This document shows, one piece after another, positions 26,549-34,613 of a stretch of 46,553 nucleotides of DNA. Source of the stretch: an uncultured Bacteroides sp. (GTDB lineage Bacteria; Bacteroidota; Bacteroidia; Bacteroidales; Bacteroidaceae). Location of the stretch: the NCBI RefSeq assembly GCF_902491285.1, contig NZ_CABUHK010000044.1, positions 1-46,553 on the forward strand, in the 5' to 3' direction. Position 1 is the stretch's first letter. The number at the start of each line of letters is the position of its first letter. Below the pieces are notes generated by a model, which was given only the letters and a program-made list of their open reading frames with translations, was not told where the DNA came from and did no database searches. The translations under genes were made by a program, and so were the position numbers.

Positions 26549-27171
26549 TCATTTTTATAAAGTTTATCAAATACTCGTTGGAGTTCTTCTTCATCCATAA
26601 TCAACTCCCGAAGTTCCGCCAAACGTCCGGCATTATCCGATTGAGGTATCCATAAATTCAGATACCCGCCTTCCGCATACTTATCATTAAGATGTTTACG
26701 AAAGCGGACATATTGCTGTTCTTTATCCATTTCCGGATAATGAGACAATCCATATTGAACGGTACGGCGCAAAGTTATTTCAGGGTCAATGATACGGTCG
26801 GCCTCGGCTACTATTTTTCCATAAATACTTCTCGGAGCCTGTTTATTGGAAGCCCGATGATCTTCGATCGCTTCTTTCATCTGCAACAATTGCTCATCCG
26901 TAAACCAACGTCGCAAGATTTCATCTGCCAGCAATATCCTGCCGGAAACTATATGATGGAACTCACGTCCCTCACAGAGTCCCAAGTCATGATAAGCAGC
27001 AATGATATAAACCATCGAATAATCGACTTCATAATACATTGCCAGTTTCAGACTTTCTTCAATCACTTTTTCCACATGGTCTATCTGATGTGCCTTGTCA
27101 AAGCCGGCATATTGCGGAATAATCTTTTCGCAGACATAATCTTGCAATTCAACGGGGATATTATGAACCAT
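26530..27171 (-). CDS. HD-domain phosphohydrolase-like protein
   Basis: 213-aa soluble protein with HD-domain metal motifs: AHQIDHVEKVIEES, then AAYHDLGLCEGREFHHIVSG (the HD pair near 77-78). The family hydrolyses phosphate esters, often of nucleotides; the substrate here is unknown. It starts 31 bases after queF on the same strand, so it may share that transcript and could serve nucleotide clean-up near the 7-deazaguanine pathway. Confidence 0.88.
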   Translation of the reverse strand: MVHNIPVELQDYVCEKIIPQYAGFDKAHQIDHVEKVIEESLKLAMYYEVDYSMVYIIAAYHDLGLCEGREFHHIVSGRILLADEILRRWFTDEQLLQMKEAIEDHRASNKQAPRSIYGKIVAEADRIIDPEITLRRTVQYGLSHYPEMDKEQQYVRFRKHLNDKYAEGGYLNLWIPQSDNAGRLAELRELIMDEEELQRVFDKLYKNEKNGDE

Positions 27172-27202
27172 ATTCGATATTTTTTAGATTTTATACTTTG
27201 TG

Positions 27203-27658
27203 CTACTCCCGGTTCATCAACCGATGCTCCGCCATCTGTTCGAATTTTGTTCCCGGACGACCATAATTGGCATACGGATAGATAGAGATACCACCACGGG
27301 GGGTAAAGATTCCTGTTACTTCGATATATTTGGGATTCATCAATTTAATGAGGTCTTTCATGATGATATTCACGCAGTCCTCATGAAAAGCACCATGATT
27401 ACGGAAACTGAAAAGATAGAGTTTCAAGCTCTTGCTTTCTACCATTTTTATATCCGGAATATAGCTGATACGTATCTCCGCAAAGTCCGGCTGCCCGGTG
27501 ATGGGACACAGACTTGTAAATTCAGGGCAGTTGAAACGTACCCAATAGTCATTCTGAGGATGCTTGTTATCAAAGGCTTCCAATACTTCTGGAGCATAAT
27601 CTTGTTTATACTCGGTCTTTCTTCCTAATAAGGAAAGTTGGTCTTTTAATTCTGTCAT
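27203..27658 (-). CDS. queF: NADPH-dependent 7-cyano-7-deazaguanine reductase
   Basis: 151-aa unimodular QueF, which reduces preQ0 to preQ1 in queuosine synthesis. Seen: [18 protein letters not shown] with the catalytic cysteine (second Cys), and [20 protein letters not shown], the QueF signature with the conserved Glu and His. Length is right for the single-domain type. It is near queC and yhhQ but is split from queC by about 590 bases full of short repeats, so it probably has its own promoter there; I could not find a good TAnnTTTG box for it. Confidence 0.96.
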   Translation of the reverse strand: MTELKDQLSLLGRKTEYKQDYAPEVLEAFDNKHPQNDYWVRFNCPEFTSLCPITGQPDFAEIRISYIPDIKMVESKSLKLYLFSFRNHGAFHEDCVNIIMKDLIKLMNPKYIEVTGIFTPRGGISIYPYANYGRPGTKFEQMAEHRLMNRE

Positions 27659-27714
27659 TTGTACTCGTTTACTACAACCTCTACACTAAACAAAAAACGC
27701 ATTCCCTCTTTCAC

Positions 27715-27808
27715 CTATCACCGACTAGACTCAAATACCTTATTCATAAGCATTTGAGTGGTGAATGATTCATTTTACAACCTATCACCGTATCTATCAC
27801 CTATCACC
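27715..27808. repeat. Cluster of CTATCACC repeats and a hairpin upstream of queF
   Basis: The 8-mer CTATCACC occurs at 27715-27722, 27782-27789, 27794-27801 and 27801-27808, the last two head to tail. Between the first two copies is an inverted repeat ACTCAAAT/ATTTGAGT (27729-27736 with 27752-27759). The set lies 57-150 bases upstream of the queF start, in its likely control region. Confidence 0.7.
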
Positions 27809-27863
27809 ATCAACTCTCCCTCCCCCCACGGCTGCTTTGTTCCCGCCTTGCTTGTTACGGTAT

Positions 27864-28035
27864 GTTGCATGTAGTCAAACAAAGTGTTTCATGCCTTGAA
27901 ACAAACGGTTTCATTACTTGAAACAAAGTGTTTCACGCCTTGGAACAAATAGTTTCAAGCAATAGAAACTTTAGTTTCCTACCGTTGAAACTTTAGTTTC
28001 TCACCGATGAAACAACAGTTTCAAGCTATTGAAAC
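27864..28035. repeat. Phased array of alternating GTTTCA/TGAAAC arms, 22-base period
   Basis: Seven GTTTC pentamers start at 27886, 27908, 27930, 27952, 27974, 27996 and 28018: exactly every 22 bases. Seven GAAAC (one GGAAC) start at 27898, 27920, 27942, 27965, 27987, 28009 and 28031. A degraded eighth unit (GTTGC at 27864, CAAAC at 27876) keeps the same phase. In the first half the arms alternate every 11 bases; in the second half the steps are 12 and 10. Each arm can pair with the neighbour on either side (GTTTCA-N5-TGAAAC and TGAAAC-N5-GTTTCA). Units are not identical outside the arms. Confidence 0.93.
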
Positions 28036-28096
28036 TAGATTAAGCCGATACATTCCGGACAGAAGCTACTAGCATTCTATTCATTAGAACTTACCG

Positions 28097-28209
28097 GTGA
28101 CAGTAGATGTGACGGCAAAATGTCAGGTTCAGTTGCTGTCACCACTTGCTGTCACAAATTATTTATCTTATAATCAAATGCTTAATAACAAAAGTGTGAC
28201 AGATGACAG
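28097..28209. repeat. Cluster of GTGACAG / CTGTCAC motifs downstream of queC
   Basis: GTGACAG at 28097-28103 and 28196-28202, GTGACGG at 28109-28115, CTGTCAC at 28136-28142 and 28149-28155, and TGACAG at 28204-28209. Both orientations occur, some only 12-13 bases apart. It lies between the phased array and the queC stop. No gene is present from 27659 to 28250. Confidence 0.7.
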
Positions 28210-28250
28210 CAAAAAATGCATTTTTAATCTCTATGTAGAGAGATTATTGA

Positions 28251-28910
28251 TTATTGATTTTTACTTTTTAAATACTTTTCCAGTCCTTCCCGACGCAGTG
28301 TACAAGCCGGACAATGCCCGCAACCATCCCCTTGAACACCATTATAGCATGTCAAAGTCTCGGTGCGAATCAGTTCCAATACTCCCAGCTCGTCTGCCAA
28401 AGCCCATGTCTCTGCCTTATCAATCCACATCAGAGGGGTATGGATTACGAATTGTTCATCCATAGCCAGGTTCAATGTCACGTTGAGGGACTTGATAAAT
28501 GCATCGCGGCAATCGGGATAACCACTGAAATCTGTTTGTGAAACTCCTGTTATCAAGTGATTGATACCGCGTTCGCGGGCATATACTGCCGCAATACTTA
28601 GAAAAAACAGGTTACGTCCCGGGACAAATGTATTGGGAGCGCTATCTGCGGGTTTCTCTTGGTCCATCACCATTGTAGCGTCAGTCAGGGAGTTACGTCC
28701 CAGTTGCCCGATGAAGGATACATCCATCACATCAAACTCCACTTCCGCCTTACGGGCTATCTCCCGGGCAAGTTCCACTTCTTTCTGATGTTTCTGACCA
28801 TACAGAAAACTTAAGGCATATACTTTTTTAAAGTTGCGTTTTGCCCAATACAGGCAAGTGGTGGAATCCTGTCCGCCACTGAACACAACCAATGCTGCTT
28901 CTCGATTCAT
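28251..28910 (-). CDS. queC: 7-cyano-7-deazaguanine synthase
   Basis: 219-aa QueC, an ATP-dependent enzyme that converts 7-carboxy-7-deazaguanine to preQ0. Seen: the ATP-pyrophosphatase P-loop [16 protein letters not shown] near the N-terminus and the zinc cluster [16 protein letters not shown] near the C-terminus with four cysteines. It begins 8 bases after the yhhQ stop, so it is in one transcript with yhhQ and under the same riboswitch-bearing leader. Confidence 0.97.
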   Translation of the reverse strand: MNREAALVVFSGGQDSTTCLYWAKRNFKKVYALSFLYGQKHQKEVELAREIARKAEVEFDVMDVSFIGQLGRNSLTDATMVMDQEKPADSAPNTFVPGRNLFFLSIAAVYARERGINHLITGVSQTDFSGYPDCRDAFIKSLNVTLNLAMDEQFVIHTPLMWIDKAETWALADELGVLELIRTETLTCYNGVQGDGCGHCPACTLRREGLEKYLKSKNQ

Positions 28911-28918
28911 AATCTATC

Positions 28919-29599
28919 TTAAATATCTTTGATTTTCAGTACGTTGTAAGAAATATCAGTATCATAGACATCACTACCGTCTATTTTCTTGATGGCTTTC
29001 ACCACGCGGATAGTCACCGGAAGAATCATCACTTCGTACATGGATTTCAGTACGATTTGGATTCCCATCATAATGAGCAGTTCTTTCCAGGCGATAATCC
29101 CTCCAAAAGCTACCGGGAAGAAAATCAATGAATCGGCAGTCTCTCCTACAACAGTCGACCAAATGGCACGGGCGGAAAAGTTACGTCCCTGGCTGGCTAC
29201 TTTCATCTTACTCATCACATATGCATTGAGAAACGAACCGACCAAGAATGCCATCAGACTGGCAGCCACGATACGGGGCGCCATACCGAATACGAAATCA
29301 AAATGTTCTTCGCCTTCCCAAAAAGGAGCAGCCGGAATGGCAACTGCTATCAGCCCGAGGGCTACAACAAAGAAGTTCATCGCAAAACCGCTCCAAATGA
29401 TAAGGCGCGCTTTCTTGAATCCCCAAACTTCGGCGATACAATCATTGATAATATAAGAAATAGGAAAAACCAATAATCCGGCGGTTACGGTCAGACTACC
29501 GATCTGGATTACTTTCGTTTCAAGAAGATTGGCTGCAATGAGGCACACATTAAAAAGAATGCCCAGCAGCATAAAGGGTACAGATACTTTCTCTTTCAT
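28919..29599 (-). CDS. yhhQ: Queuosine precursor transporter (YhhQ/VUT family)
   Basis: 226-aa inner-membrane protein with about six hydrophobic segments. Family features: VFPISYIINDCIAEVWGFKKA, LVGSFLNAYVMSKMKV and STVVGETADSLIFFPVAFGG. YhhQ proteins import preQ0/preQ1. It heads a unit with queC and has a clear promoter (29681-29711) and a preQ1-I-like aptamer that ends five bases before its start codon, so import is probably shut off when preQ1 is plentiful. Confidence 0.93.
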   Translation of the reverse strand: MKEKVSVPFMLLGILFNVCLIAANLLETKVIQIGSLTVTAGLLVFPISYIINDCIAEVWGFKKARLIIWSGFAMNFFVVALGLIAVAIPAAPFWEGEEHFDFVFGMAPRIVAASLMAFLVGSFLNAYVMSKMKVASQGRNFSARAIWSTVVGETADSLIFFPVAFGGIIAWKELLIMMGIQIVLKSMYEVMILPVTIRVVKAIKKIDGSDVYDTDISYNVLKIKDI

Positions 29600-29603
29600 A
29601 ATT

Positions 29604-29638
29604 CCTGTTTTTTACGTGGTGTTCTAGAATACACGACC
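29604..29638 (-). promoter_or_regulatory. Probable preQ1-I riboswitch in the yhhQ leader
   Basis: On the minus strand a P1 stem CGTG (29635-29632) pairs with CACG (29618-29615). The loop is TATTCTAGAACAC and the tail TAAAAAACAGG. This is close to the classic preQ1-I pattern, in which the loop reads TTCTAGCTACAC and the tail AAAAAACTAAGG. The AGG of the tail lies just before the ATG, as in translation-controlling members. The downstream genes are a preQ0/preQ1 importer and queC. P1 is short (4 bp), and the pseudoknot P2 pairing is not the standard CUA type, so I am not certain. Confidence 0.65.
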
Positions 29639-29680
29639 GCTATTCACGGCATCAAATATCTTTTTTATTCTTTTGTGCTG

Positions 29681-29711
29681 CAAAGGTATAGGAAAACTAT
29701 GAAAAAGCAAA
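29681..29711 (-). promoter_or_regulatory. Promoter of yhhQ-queC
   Basis: On the minus strand TTTG (29711-29708), 19 bases, then TACCTTTG (29688-29681): a full match to the Bacteroidetes promoter. The start would be near 29674, giving a leader of about 75 bases that contains the aptamer. Confidence 0.75.
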
Positions 29712-29957
29712 AGAAAATAAAAGCAATATCATCATCTATCAAAGTGAAGACGGGCAGAAACACATAGAAGTACAGATGGCGAAATTACATCAAACATCTG
29801 GATGCCATACTGTCTTCCACGGGAGAAGTTCTATTGATGGATTCTGGTATGATAGGCCATGGATAAAGCGAAATGAACCTTTCCTGCCATAGACACTGGC
29901 AGGAAAGCTTTCAACTTTGACCTTAAAACACATCACTCAATCAACCAGAAGTATGCG
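29712..29957. other. Intergenic stretch without a gene
   Basis: Between the yhhQ promoter and the sigma-factor stop. It contains one perfect hairpin, CTTTCCTGCC (29879-29888) with GGCAGGAAAG (29898-29907), which may end the sigma-factor transcript though no T run follows on the minus strand. The rest shows no intact reading frame I can support. Confidence 0.5.
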
Positions 29958-30464
29958 TCAGGATGAGAAATCTTTCAATTCCTCTTTCAACCGTTTACGG
30001 ATGAAAAACAAACGGCTCTTCACCGTCCCCATCGGCAGTCCTAACTTCTCGGCAATTTCTCTATACTTGAATCCGGCTACAAACATCTGGAAGGGTACTT
30101 TCATTTCTTCCGGTATCGAATGTATCACACGGTATAAATGCTTCATATCATAGGTAAACTCAAATCTGTCGGCATCGTCATCTTCAATCATAGATTGCTG
30201 ATTGACAGAATATGTATCGTCCATAATATTCATTTCGCGAACTGTGCGGCGGTAATTATTGACGAAAATATTACGCATGAGGGTGTACATCCACCCTTTC
30301 AGATTCTTGCTATACGTAAATTTTTCATGGTTATCCAATGCATGCAGCACACAGTCCTGAACCAAATCATTGGCAGAATCACGGTTTGCCGTCAACTTAT
30401 AGGCGAAGCGGTGCAAATCCGGCTGTATGTCTAATATTCCTTGAGTAAATTCTACTTTTCCCAT
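29958..30464 (-). CDS. ECF-type RNA polymerase sigma factor (stand-alone)
   Basis: 168-aa sigma factor with region 2 (DLHRFAYKLTANRDSANDLVQDCVLHAL; NLKGWMYTLMRNIFVNNYRR) and region 4 (IPEEMKVPFQMFVAGFKYREIAEKLGLPMGTVKSRLFF). No anti-sigma gene adjoins it; on the left is a 358-base gap and on the right, divergent, a DcaP-like outer-membrane protein. It may act on that gene or on targets elsewhere, with control of its own activity unknown. Confidence 0.93.
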   Translation of the reverse strand: MGKVEFTQGILDIQPDLHRFAYKLTANRDSANDLVQDCVLHALDNHEKFTYSKNLKGWMYTLMRNIFVNNYRRTVREMNIMDDTYSVNQQSMIEDDDADRFEFTYDMKHLYRVIHSIPEEMKVPFQMFVAGFKYREIAEKLGLPMGTVKSRLFFIRKRLKEELKDFSS

Positions 30465-30627
30465 CGTCGTATTTCCTTTATCTAATTAGTACGATACAAA
30501 GATCCACTTTTTTAGAATCATTATAAATAGCAATTTTTCCGATTAGTTTGGCAATTTTTCCTTTGGCCCTCTCAACCATTTCTTTTTTTAGTTGTTCATT
30601 GGGCATTCACCTAAAACTTAACTGATA

Positions 30628-31917
30628 ATGAAAACAAGTTTCAAAATGGTAGCTATGCTACTGGGGATGGGAATCTTTCCCCTCTGTGCTCATGCACAAA
30701 AGAAAGTAATCATCGAAGATGAGGAACCCAATTCTATCATGTTCGTCTCCCGGGATAAGGCAGGAGACGAAATTATCCGCATCATGAACGACCGTTCGCA
30801 GATGCGTTTCCACGACCCGAACACTCCCCGCTTTCTGCTCACTGACCAAAAGGGTAAGTTTGCTTTAGGCATCGGCGGATATGTCCGCGCAACAGCGGAG
30901 TATGACTTCAATGGGATTGTTGACAACGTGGATTTCTATCCGGCATTAATCGGTCAACCGGGAAAAGGAAATTTTGCCAAAAATCAATTCCAGATGGACA
31001 TCACCACTTCTACCCTATTCCTTAAACTGGTAGGACGTACGAAGCATCTCGGCGATTTTGTTGTTTACACTGCCGGTAACTTCCGCGGAGACGGGAAGAC
31101 CTTTGAATTACAAAATGCTTATGCGCAATTCCTCGGTTTCACCATCGGATACAGCTATGGTTCGTTCATGGATCTTTCTGCTCTTCCGCCTACTATCGAC
31201 TTTGCAGGCCCTAACGGTTCGGCCTTTTACCGTACCACACAATTAAGTTATATGTGCGATAAGTTGAAAAACTGGAAATTCGGGGTAGCTGTGGAAATGC
31301 CTTCGGTAGACGGAACGACCAACAGTGATGTTTCTATCAACACCCAACGGATGCCGGACTTCGCCGCTTCCGCACAATATAACTGGAACAGTAATAGTCA
31401 TATTAAATTAGGTGCTATTGTACGTAGTATGACTTATTCAAGCAATGTATATGATAAAGCATATTCTACTACAGGATTCGGTCTGCAAGCATCTACAACG
31501 TTTAATATAACAAAGAAGTTACAGGCTTACGGGCAGTTTAATTATGGTAAGGGGATCGGTTCTTATCTAAATGATTTAAGTAATCTGAATGTGGATATTG
31601 TTCCCGATCCTGATGATGAAGGAAAGATGCAGGTTCTCCCGATGTTGGGATGGTATGCCGGATTACAGTATAATATTTGCCCGAATTTCTTCGTATCGGG
31701 TACGTATAGTTTGTCCAGACTTTATTCTGAAAATGGGTATCCAAGTGAAAACCCGGAGTCTTATCGTAAAGGACAGTATCTTGTAGCTAATGCTTTTTGG
31801 AATGTAAGTAGTAATCTGCAAGTGGGTGTCGAGTATTTGAGAGGATGGCGTAGCGATTTCAATTCTTCAACAAGTCATGCAAACAGGTTGAATATGCTGG
31901 TACAGTATTCTTTCTAA
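30628..31917 (+). CDS. DcaP-like outer-membrane channel protein
   Basis: 429-aa outer-membrane protein with signal peptide MKTSFKMVAMLLGMGIFPLCAHA, then an acidic segment (VIIEDEEPNS), and a barrel with alternating beta strands ending in the typical C-terminal aromatic (MLVQYSF). FALGIGGYVRATAEYDFNGI and FLGFTIGYSYGSFMDLSALP recall the DcaP-like trimeric porins, which pass acidic small molecules. Codon use looks different in the last ~180 codons (more A/T third bases) than in the first part, with the frame intact. It is divergent from the stand-alone sigma factor. The exact cargo is unknown. Confidence 0.82.
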   Translation: MKTSFKMVAMLLGMGIFPLCAHAQKKVIIEDEEPNSIMFVSRDKAGDEIIRIMNDRSQMRFHDPNTPRFLLTDQKGKFALGIGGYVRATAEYDFNGIVDNVDFYPALIGQPGKGNFAKNQFQMDITTSTLFLKLVGRTKHLGDFVVYTAGNFRGDGKTFELQNAYAQFLGFTIGYSYGSFMDLSALPPTIDFAGPNGSAFYRTTQLSYMCDKLKNWKFGVAVEMPSVDGTTNSDVSINTQRMPDFAASAQYNWNSNSHIKLGAIVRSMTYSSNVYDKAYSTTGFGLQASTTFNITKKLQAYGQFNYGKGIGSYLNDLSNLNVDIVPDPDDEGKMQVLPMLGWYAGLQYNICPNFFVSGTYSLSRLYSENGYPSENPESYRKGQYLVANAFWNVSSNLQVGVEYLRGWRSDFNSSTSHANRLNMLVQYSF

Positions 31918-31936
31918 ATTAATTGGTAAAAAGGTT

Positions 31937-31971
31937 GAAGCCGCCACAAAACAGTTGTTTGAGACGGCTTC
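31937..31971 (-). terminator. Terminator of the FadL-like gene
   Basis: GAAGCCG (31937-31943) pairs with CGGCTTC (31965-31971), with an inner AAAC/GTTT stem in the loop. On the minus strand it is followed by CAACCTTTTTACC. It lies between the convergent DcaP-like and FadL-like genes. Confidence 0.65.
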
Positions 31972-32002
31972 TGCTATAGAAAATTGTAATGATTATGCGT
32001 AA

Positions 32003-33340
32003 TCAAAATCTGTAATCAATGCTAAGACCAAACACTTTATTAGTACGGCTATACACATTAGTACCAGACAATCCCGTACTATTATAGTTTTGCGAAGTCT
32101 TCGTATAATCGTCGTAGTTAGTCCACATATATCCTACATTCAAAGCTGCTCTATCACTCAATATTACTTTCGCACCAACCCCTAATGAATAAGAGTCACA
32201 AGAGAAACTTGTATCGCTTTGGAAGTTGTCGGATAATCCATAATCCGTAATCTGGCCACCACAACTCAAAGTCAACCGCTTGACTATATCCCATTCAATA
32301 CCCATCAAATATTCGTTTGTTCCCTTTGTCAGAAACTTCTGCTTGTCACCAGCCATACCCGCTTTCTTATCATCATAAAAATGGTATTCTACAGAAGCAC
32401 GCAACACTGGCAAAATCTCATAAGCAGCTGCAACTGAAAGCATAGAAGGAATGTCGTTAGGAGTATTCACACCGTGCTTGAAAGCAGCTAATGTACCATT
32501 TTCATCGGTATTTTTTTTCGTATTATTTTCGATATTCAGATTAGTCTTGAATTCATATTTTGCACCGAAGTTAAATTTACCGAACTTAGCATCCACGCCG
32601 ACAACCGGAGTTAATCCCCAACCGGTTTGATCGCAATCCAGCGCTAAATTCATCAAATTCTTACCACCATAATTTTCTTTCAGTTTGGCATCCAAATAAC
32701 CTTCATAACCACCCGTAAAATAATTCATACGGCCACCACCAAATACAGAAAGCCAATCATTAATTTTGTAAGACAAGCCTAATTGTACGGAATAAATATA
32801 CTGTTTACCATCCATCGCACTGTTAATATCCAACATATTAGGAGACACTGGAGTACCCTCTTTGGAAGTTGCCTTAAATATACCCGCCATAGCCAATGAC
32901 TCAAACATAGGTAGTCCATCATCAAATGAAGCCTTTCCACCTCCACCAGTGATGGCAAAAAAGCCGGAAATAGTCCAGTCACCTTTTTTATATGCAGCAA
33001 ACACGCTGGGAATAATCGGTGCAGCCGCTTTTCCTTTATAATACTTAGCAAAAGATTCAGTGGATGGTGTCGCCCCATCCATAGTATATCTCATAAAGCT
33101 AGCATCAATATTTCTCGTCTGAAAAGCACTCTGAATGCTCAATCCCATATGGAAACCGTCATTCGGCAAAAAAGCTAAACCGGCAGGATTAGATAAAGCA
33201 CCATCAATTTCAAAAGTAGCACCACGAGATAGCATACGAAGAAAAGCAGCGTGTTGATTAGTATTTGTCAGAAGACCTCCGGCAAAAGTTGGAATTGAAA
33301 CGATTAGCATTACAAATCCAATCAAGGAAATTTTTCTCAT
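32003..33340 (-). CDS. OmpP1/FadL-family outer-membrane transporter
   Basis: 445-aa outer-membrane barrel of the FadL/TodX type, which lets hydrophobic compounds such as fatty acids cross the outer membrane. Signal peptide MRKISLIGFVMLIVSIPTFA, then GGLLTNTNQHAAFLRMLSRGA and the family motif LSNPAGLAFL near the N-terminus, many beta strands and a C-terminal FGLSIDYRF. It is monocistronic with a minus-strand TATCTTTG box at 33376-33369 and a terminator at 31937-31971. Confidence 0.92.
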   Translation of the reverse strand: MRKISLIGFVMLIVSIPTFAGGLLTNTNQHAAFLRMLSRGATFEIDGALSNPAGLAFLPNDGFHMGLSIQSAFQTRNIDASFMRYTMDGATPSTESFAKYYKGKAAAPIIPSVFAAYKKGDWTISGFFAITGGGGKASFDDGLPMFESLAMAGIFKATSKEGTPVSPNMLDINSAMDGKQYIYSVQLGLSYKINDWLSVFGGGRMNYFTGGYEGYLDAKLKENYGGKNLMNLALDCDQTGWGLTPVVGVDAKFGKFNFGAKYEFKTNLNIENNTKKNTDENGTLAAFKHGVNTPNDIPSMLSVAAAYEILPVLRASVEYHFYDDKKAGMAGDKQKFLTKGTNEYLMGIEWDIVKRLTLSCGGQITDYGLSDNFQSDTSFSCDSYSLGVGAKVILSDRAALNVGYMWTNYDDYTKTSQNYNSTGLSGTNVYSRTNKVFGLSIDYRF

Positions 33341-33368
33341 CTAAATCTTTTTTAAATTATTTCGGGCG

Positions 33369-33376
33369 CAAAGATA
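33369..33376 (-). promoter_or_regulatory. -7 box of the FadL-like gene
   Basis: The minus strand reads TATCTTTG (TAnnTTTG), 29 bases before the start codon; no clear TTTG was assigned upstream. Confidence 0.5.
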
Positions 33377-33551
33377 CAATATTATTGCACACGAGACACA
33401 CGTTTGTGCACTTATTTTCATTTACCCACTCATTTTAATTGAAAAATCAAACTGTTTCTAATGAAACAATCTATATTTACCATCAGATAGAAAGCAAACA
33501 AATACACCTGTTTTTACGTTTTCATAGTATAATAAACTATATAATCATATT

Positions 33552-34553
33552 ATGGCCTATACTATTGCATTTTTTGGCACAAAGCCTTATGACGAGGCTT
33601 CTTTCAATGATAAAAACAAAGAGTTCGGATTTGAGATACGTTATTACAAAGGAAATCTGAACAAGAACAATGCACTACTGACGCAAGGCGTAGATGGCGT
33701 ATGTATCTTCGTAAATGATACTGCCGACGCAGAAGTAATCCGTATTATGGCTGCCAACGGAGTAAAACTGCTGGCTCTCCGATGTGCCGGATTCAACAAT
33801 GTGGATTTGGATGCGGCTGCCGCTGCCGGAATTACCGTCGTACGTGTACCGGCCTACTCACCCTATGCGACTGCCGAATATACGGTGGCGCTTATGCTGT
33901 CGTTAAACCGCAAGATTCCCCGTGCTTCCTGGCGTACCAAGGACGGCAATTTTTCCCTTCATGGCTTGATGGGATTCGATATGCACGGAAAGACAGCAGG
34001 TATTATCGGCACAGGAAAAATAGCGAAAATCCTTATTCATATCCTAAGAGGTTTCGGCATGAATGTGCTGGCATATGACCTCTACCCCGATCATAACTTC
34101 GCACGGGAAGAACAGATTGTCTATACCTCATTAGATGAATTATATCATAATTCGGACATTATTTCATTGCACTGCCCGCTCACCGAAGAGACGAAGTATC
34201 TTATCAACGACTACTCCATCAGCAAGATGAAGGACGGAGTGATGATTATCAATACCGGCCGCGGACAGTTGATTCATACCAATGCACTGATTGAAGGATT
34301 AAAAAACAAGAAAATCGGTTCCGCAGGTCTGGACGTATATGAGGAAGAAAGCGAATACTTCTACGAAGACCAGTCCGACCGCATTATCGACGATGATGTG
34401 CTGGCACGTCTGCTCTCATTCAACAATGTTATTGTCACCTCCCACCAAGCCTTCTTCACACGTGAAGCATTGGAGAATATCGCCCAGACAACTTTGCAGA
34501 ATATAAAAGATTTTATCAATCGCAAGCCTTTGCTAAATGAAGTGAAGAGATAA
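33552..34553 (+). CDS. ldhA: D-2-hydroxyacid dehydrogenase (D-lactate dehydrogenase type)
   Basis: 333-aa NAD-dependent dehydrogenase of the D-lactate dehydrogenase group, reducing pyruvate to D-lactate in fermentation. Seen: LLALRCAGFNNVDL (substrate domain), the NAD fold IIGTGKIAKILIHILRGFGM with acidic LAYDLYPD, the loop MKDGVMIINTGRGQLIHT, GLDVYEEE, and the catalytic His in VTSHQAFFTREA. It is the first of six closely spaced plus-strand genes. Confidence 0.92.
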   Translation: MAYTIAFFGTKPYDEASFNDKNKEFGFEIRYYKGNLNKNNALLTQGVDGVCIFVNDTADAEVIRIMAANGVKLLALRCAGFNNVDLDAAAAAGITVVRVPAYSPYATAEYTVALMLSLNRKIPRASWRTKDGNFSLHGLMGFDMHGKTAGIIGTGKIAKILIHILRGFGMNVLAYDLYPDHNFAREEQIVYTSLDELYHNSDIISLHCPLTEETKYLINDYSISKMKDGVMIINTGRGQLIHTNALIEGLKNKKIGSAGLDVYEEESEYFYEDQSDRIIDDDVLARLLSFNNVIVTSHQAFFTREALENIAQTTLQNIKDFINRKPLLNEVKR

Positions 34554-34613
34554 AACTTTTATCCCCTCGCTTTGTTTACAAGACATATAAACAATAAGAA
34601 AAAAGAGAGAATT

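Noticed and set aside
27864..28035. CRISPR array
   Set aside because: The period is 22 bases, the conserved parts are only 5-6 bases and inverted with each other, there are no unique ~30-base spacers, and no cas genes are present.
30628..31917. Frameshift or gene fusion in the DcaP-like gene because of the composition change
   Set aside because: The frame is open from signal peptide to the typical C-terminal phenylalanine, and length is normal, so no break is supported.
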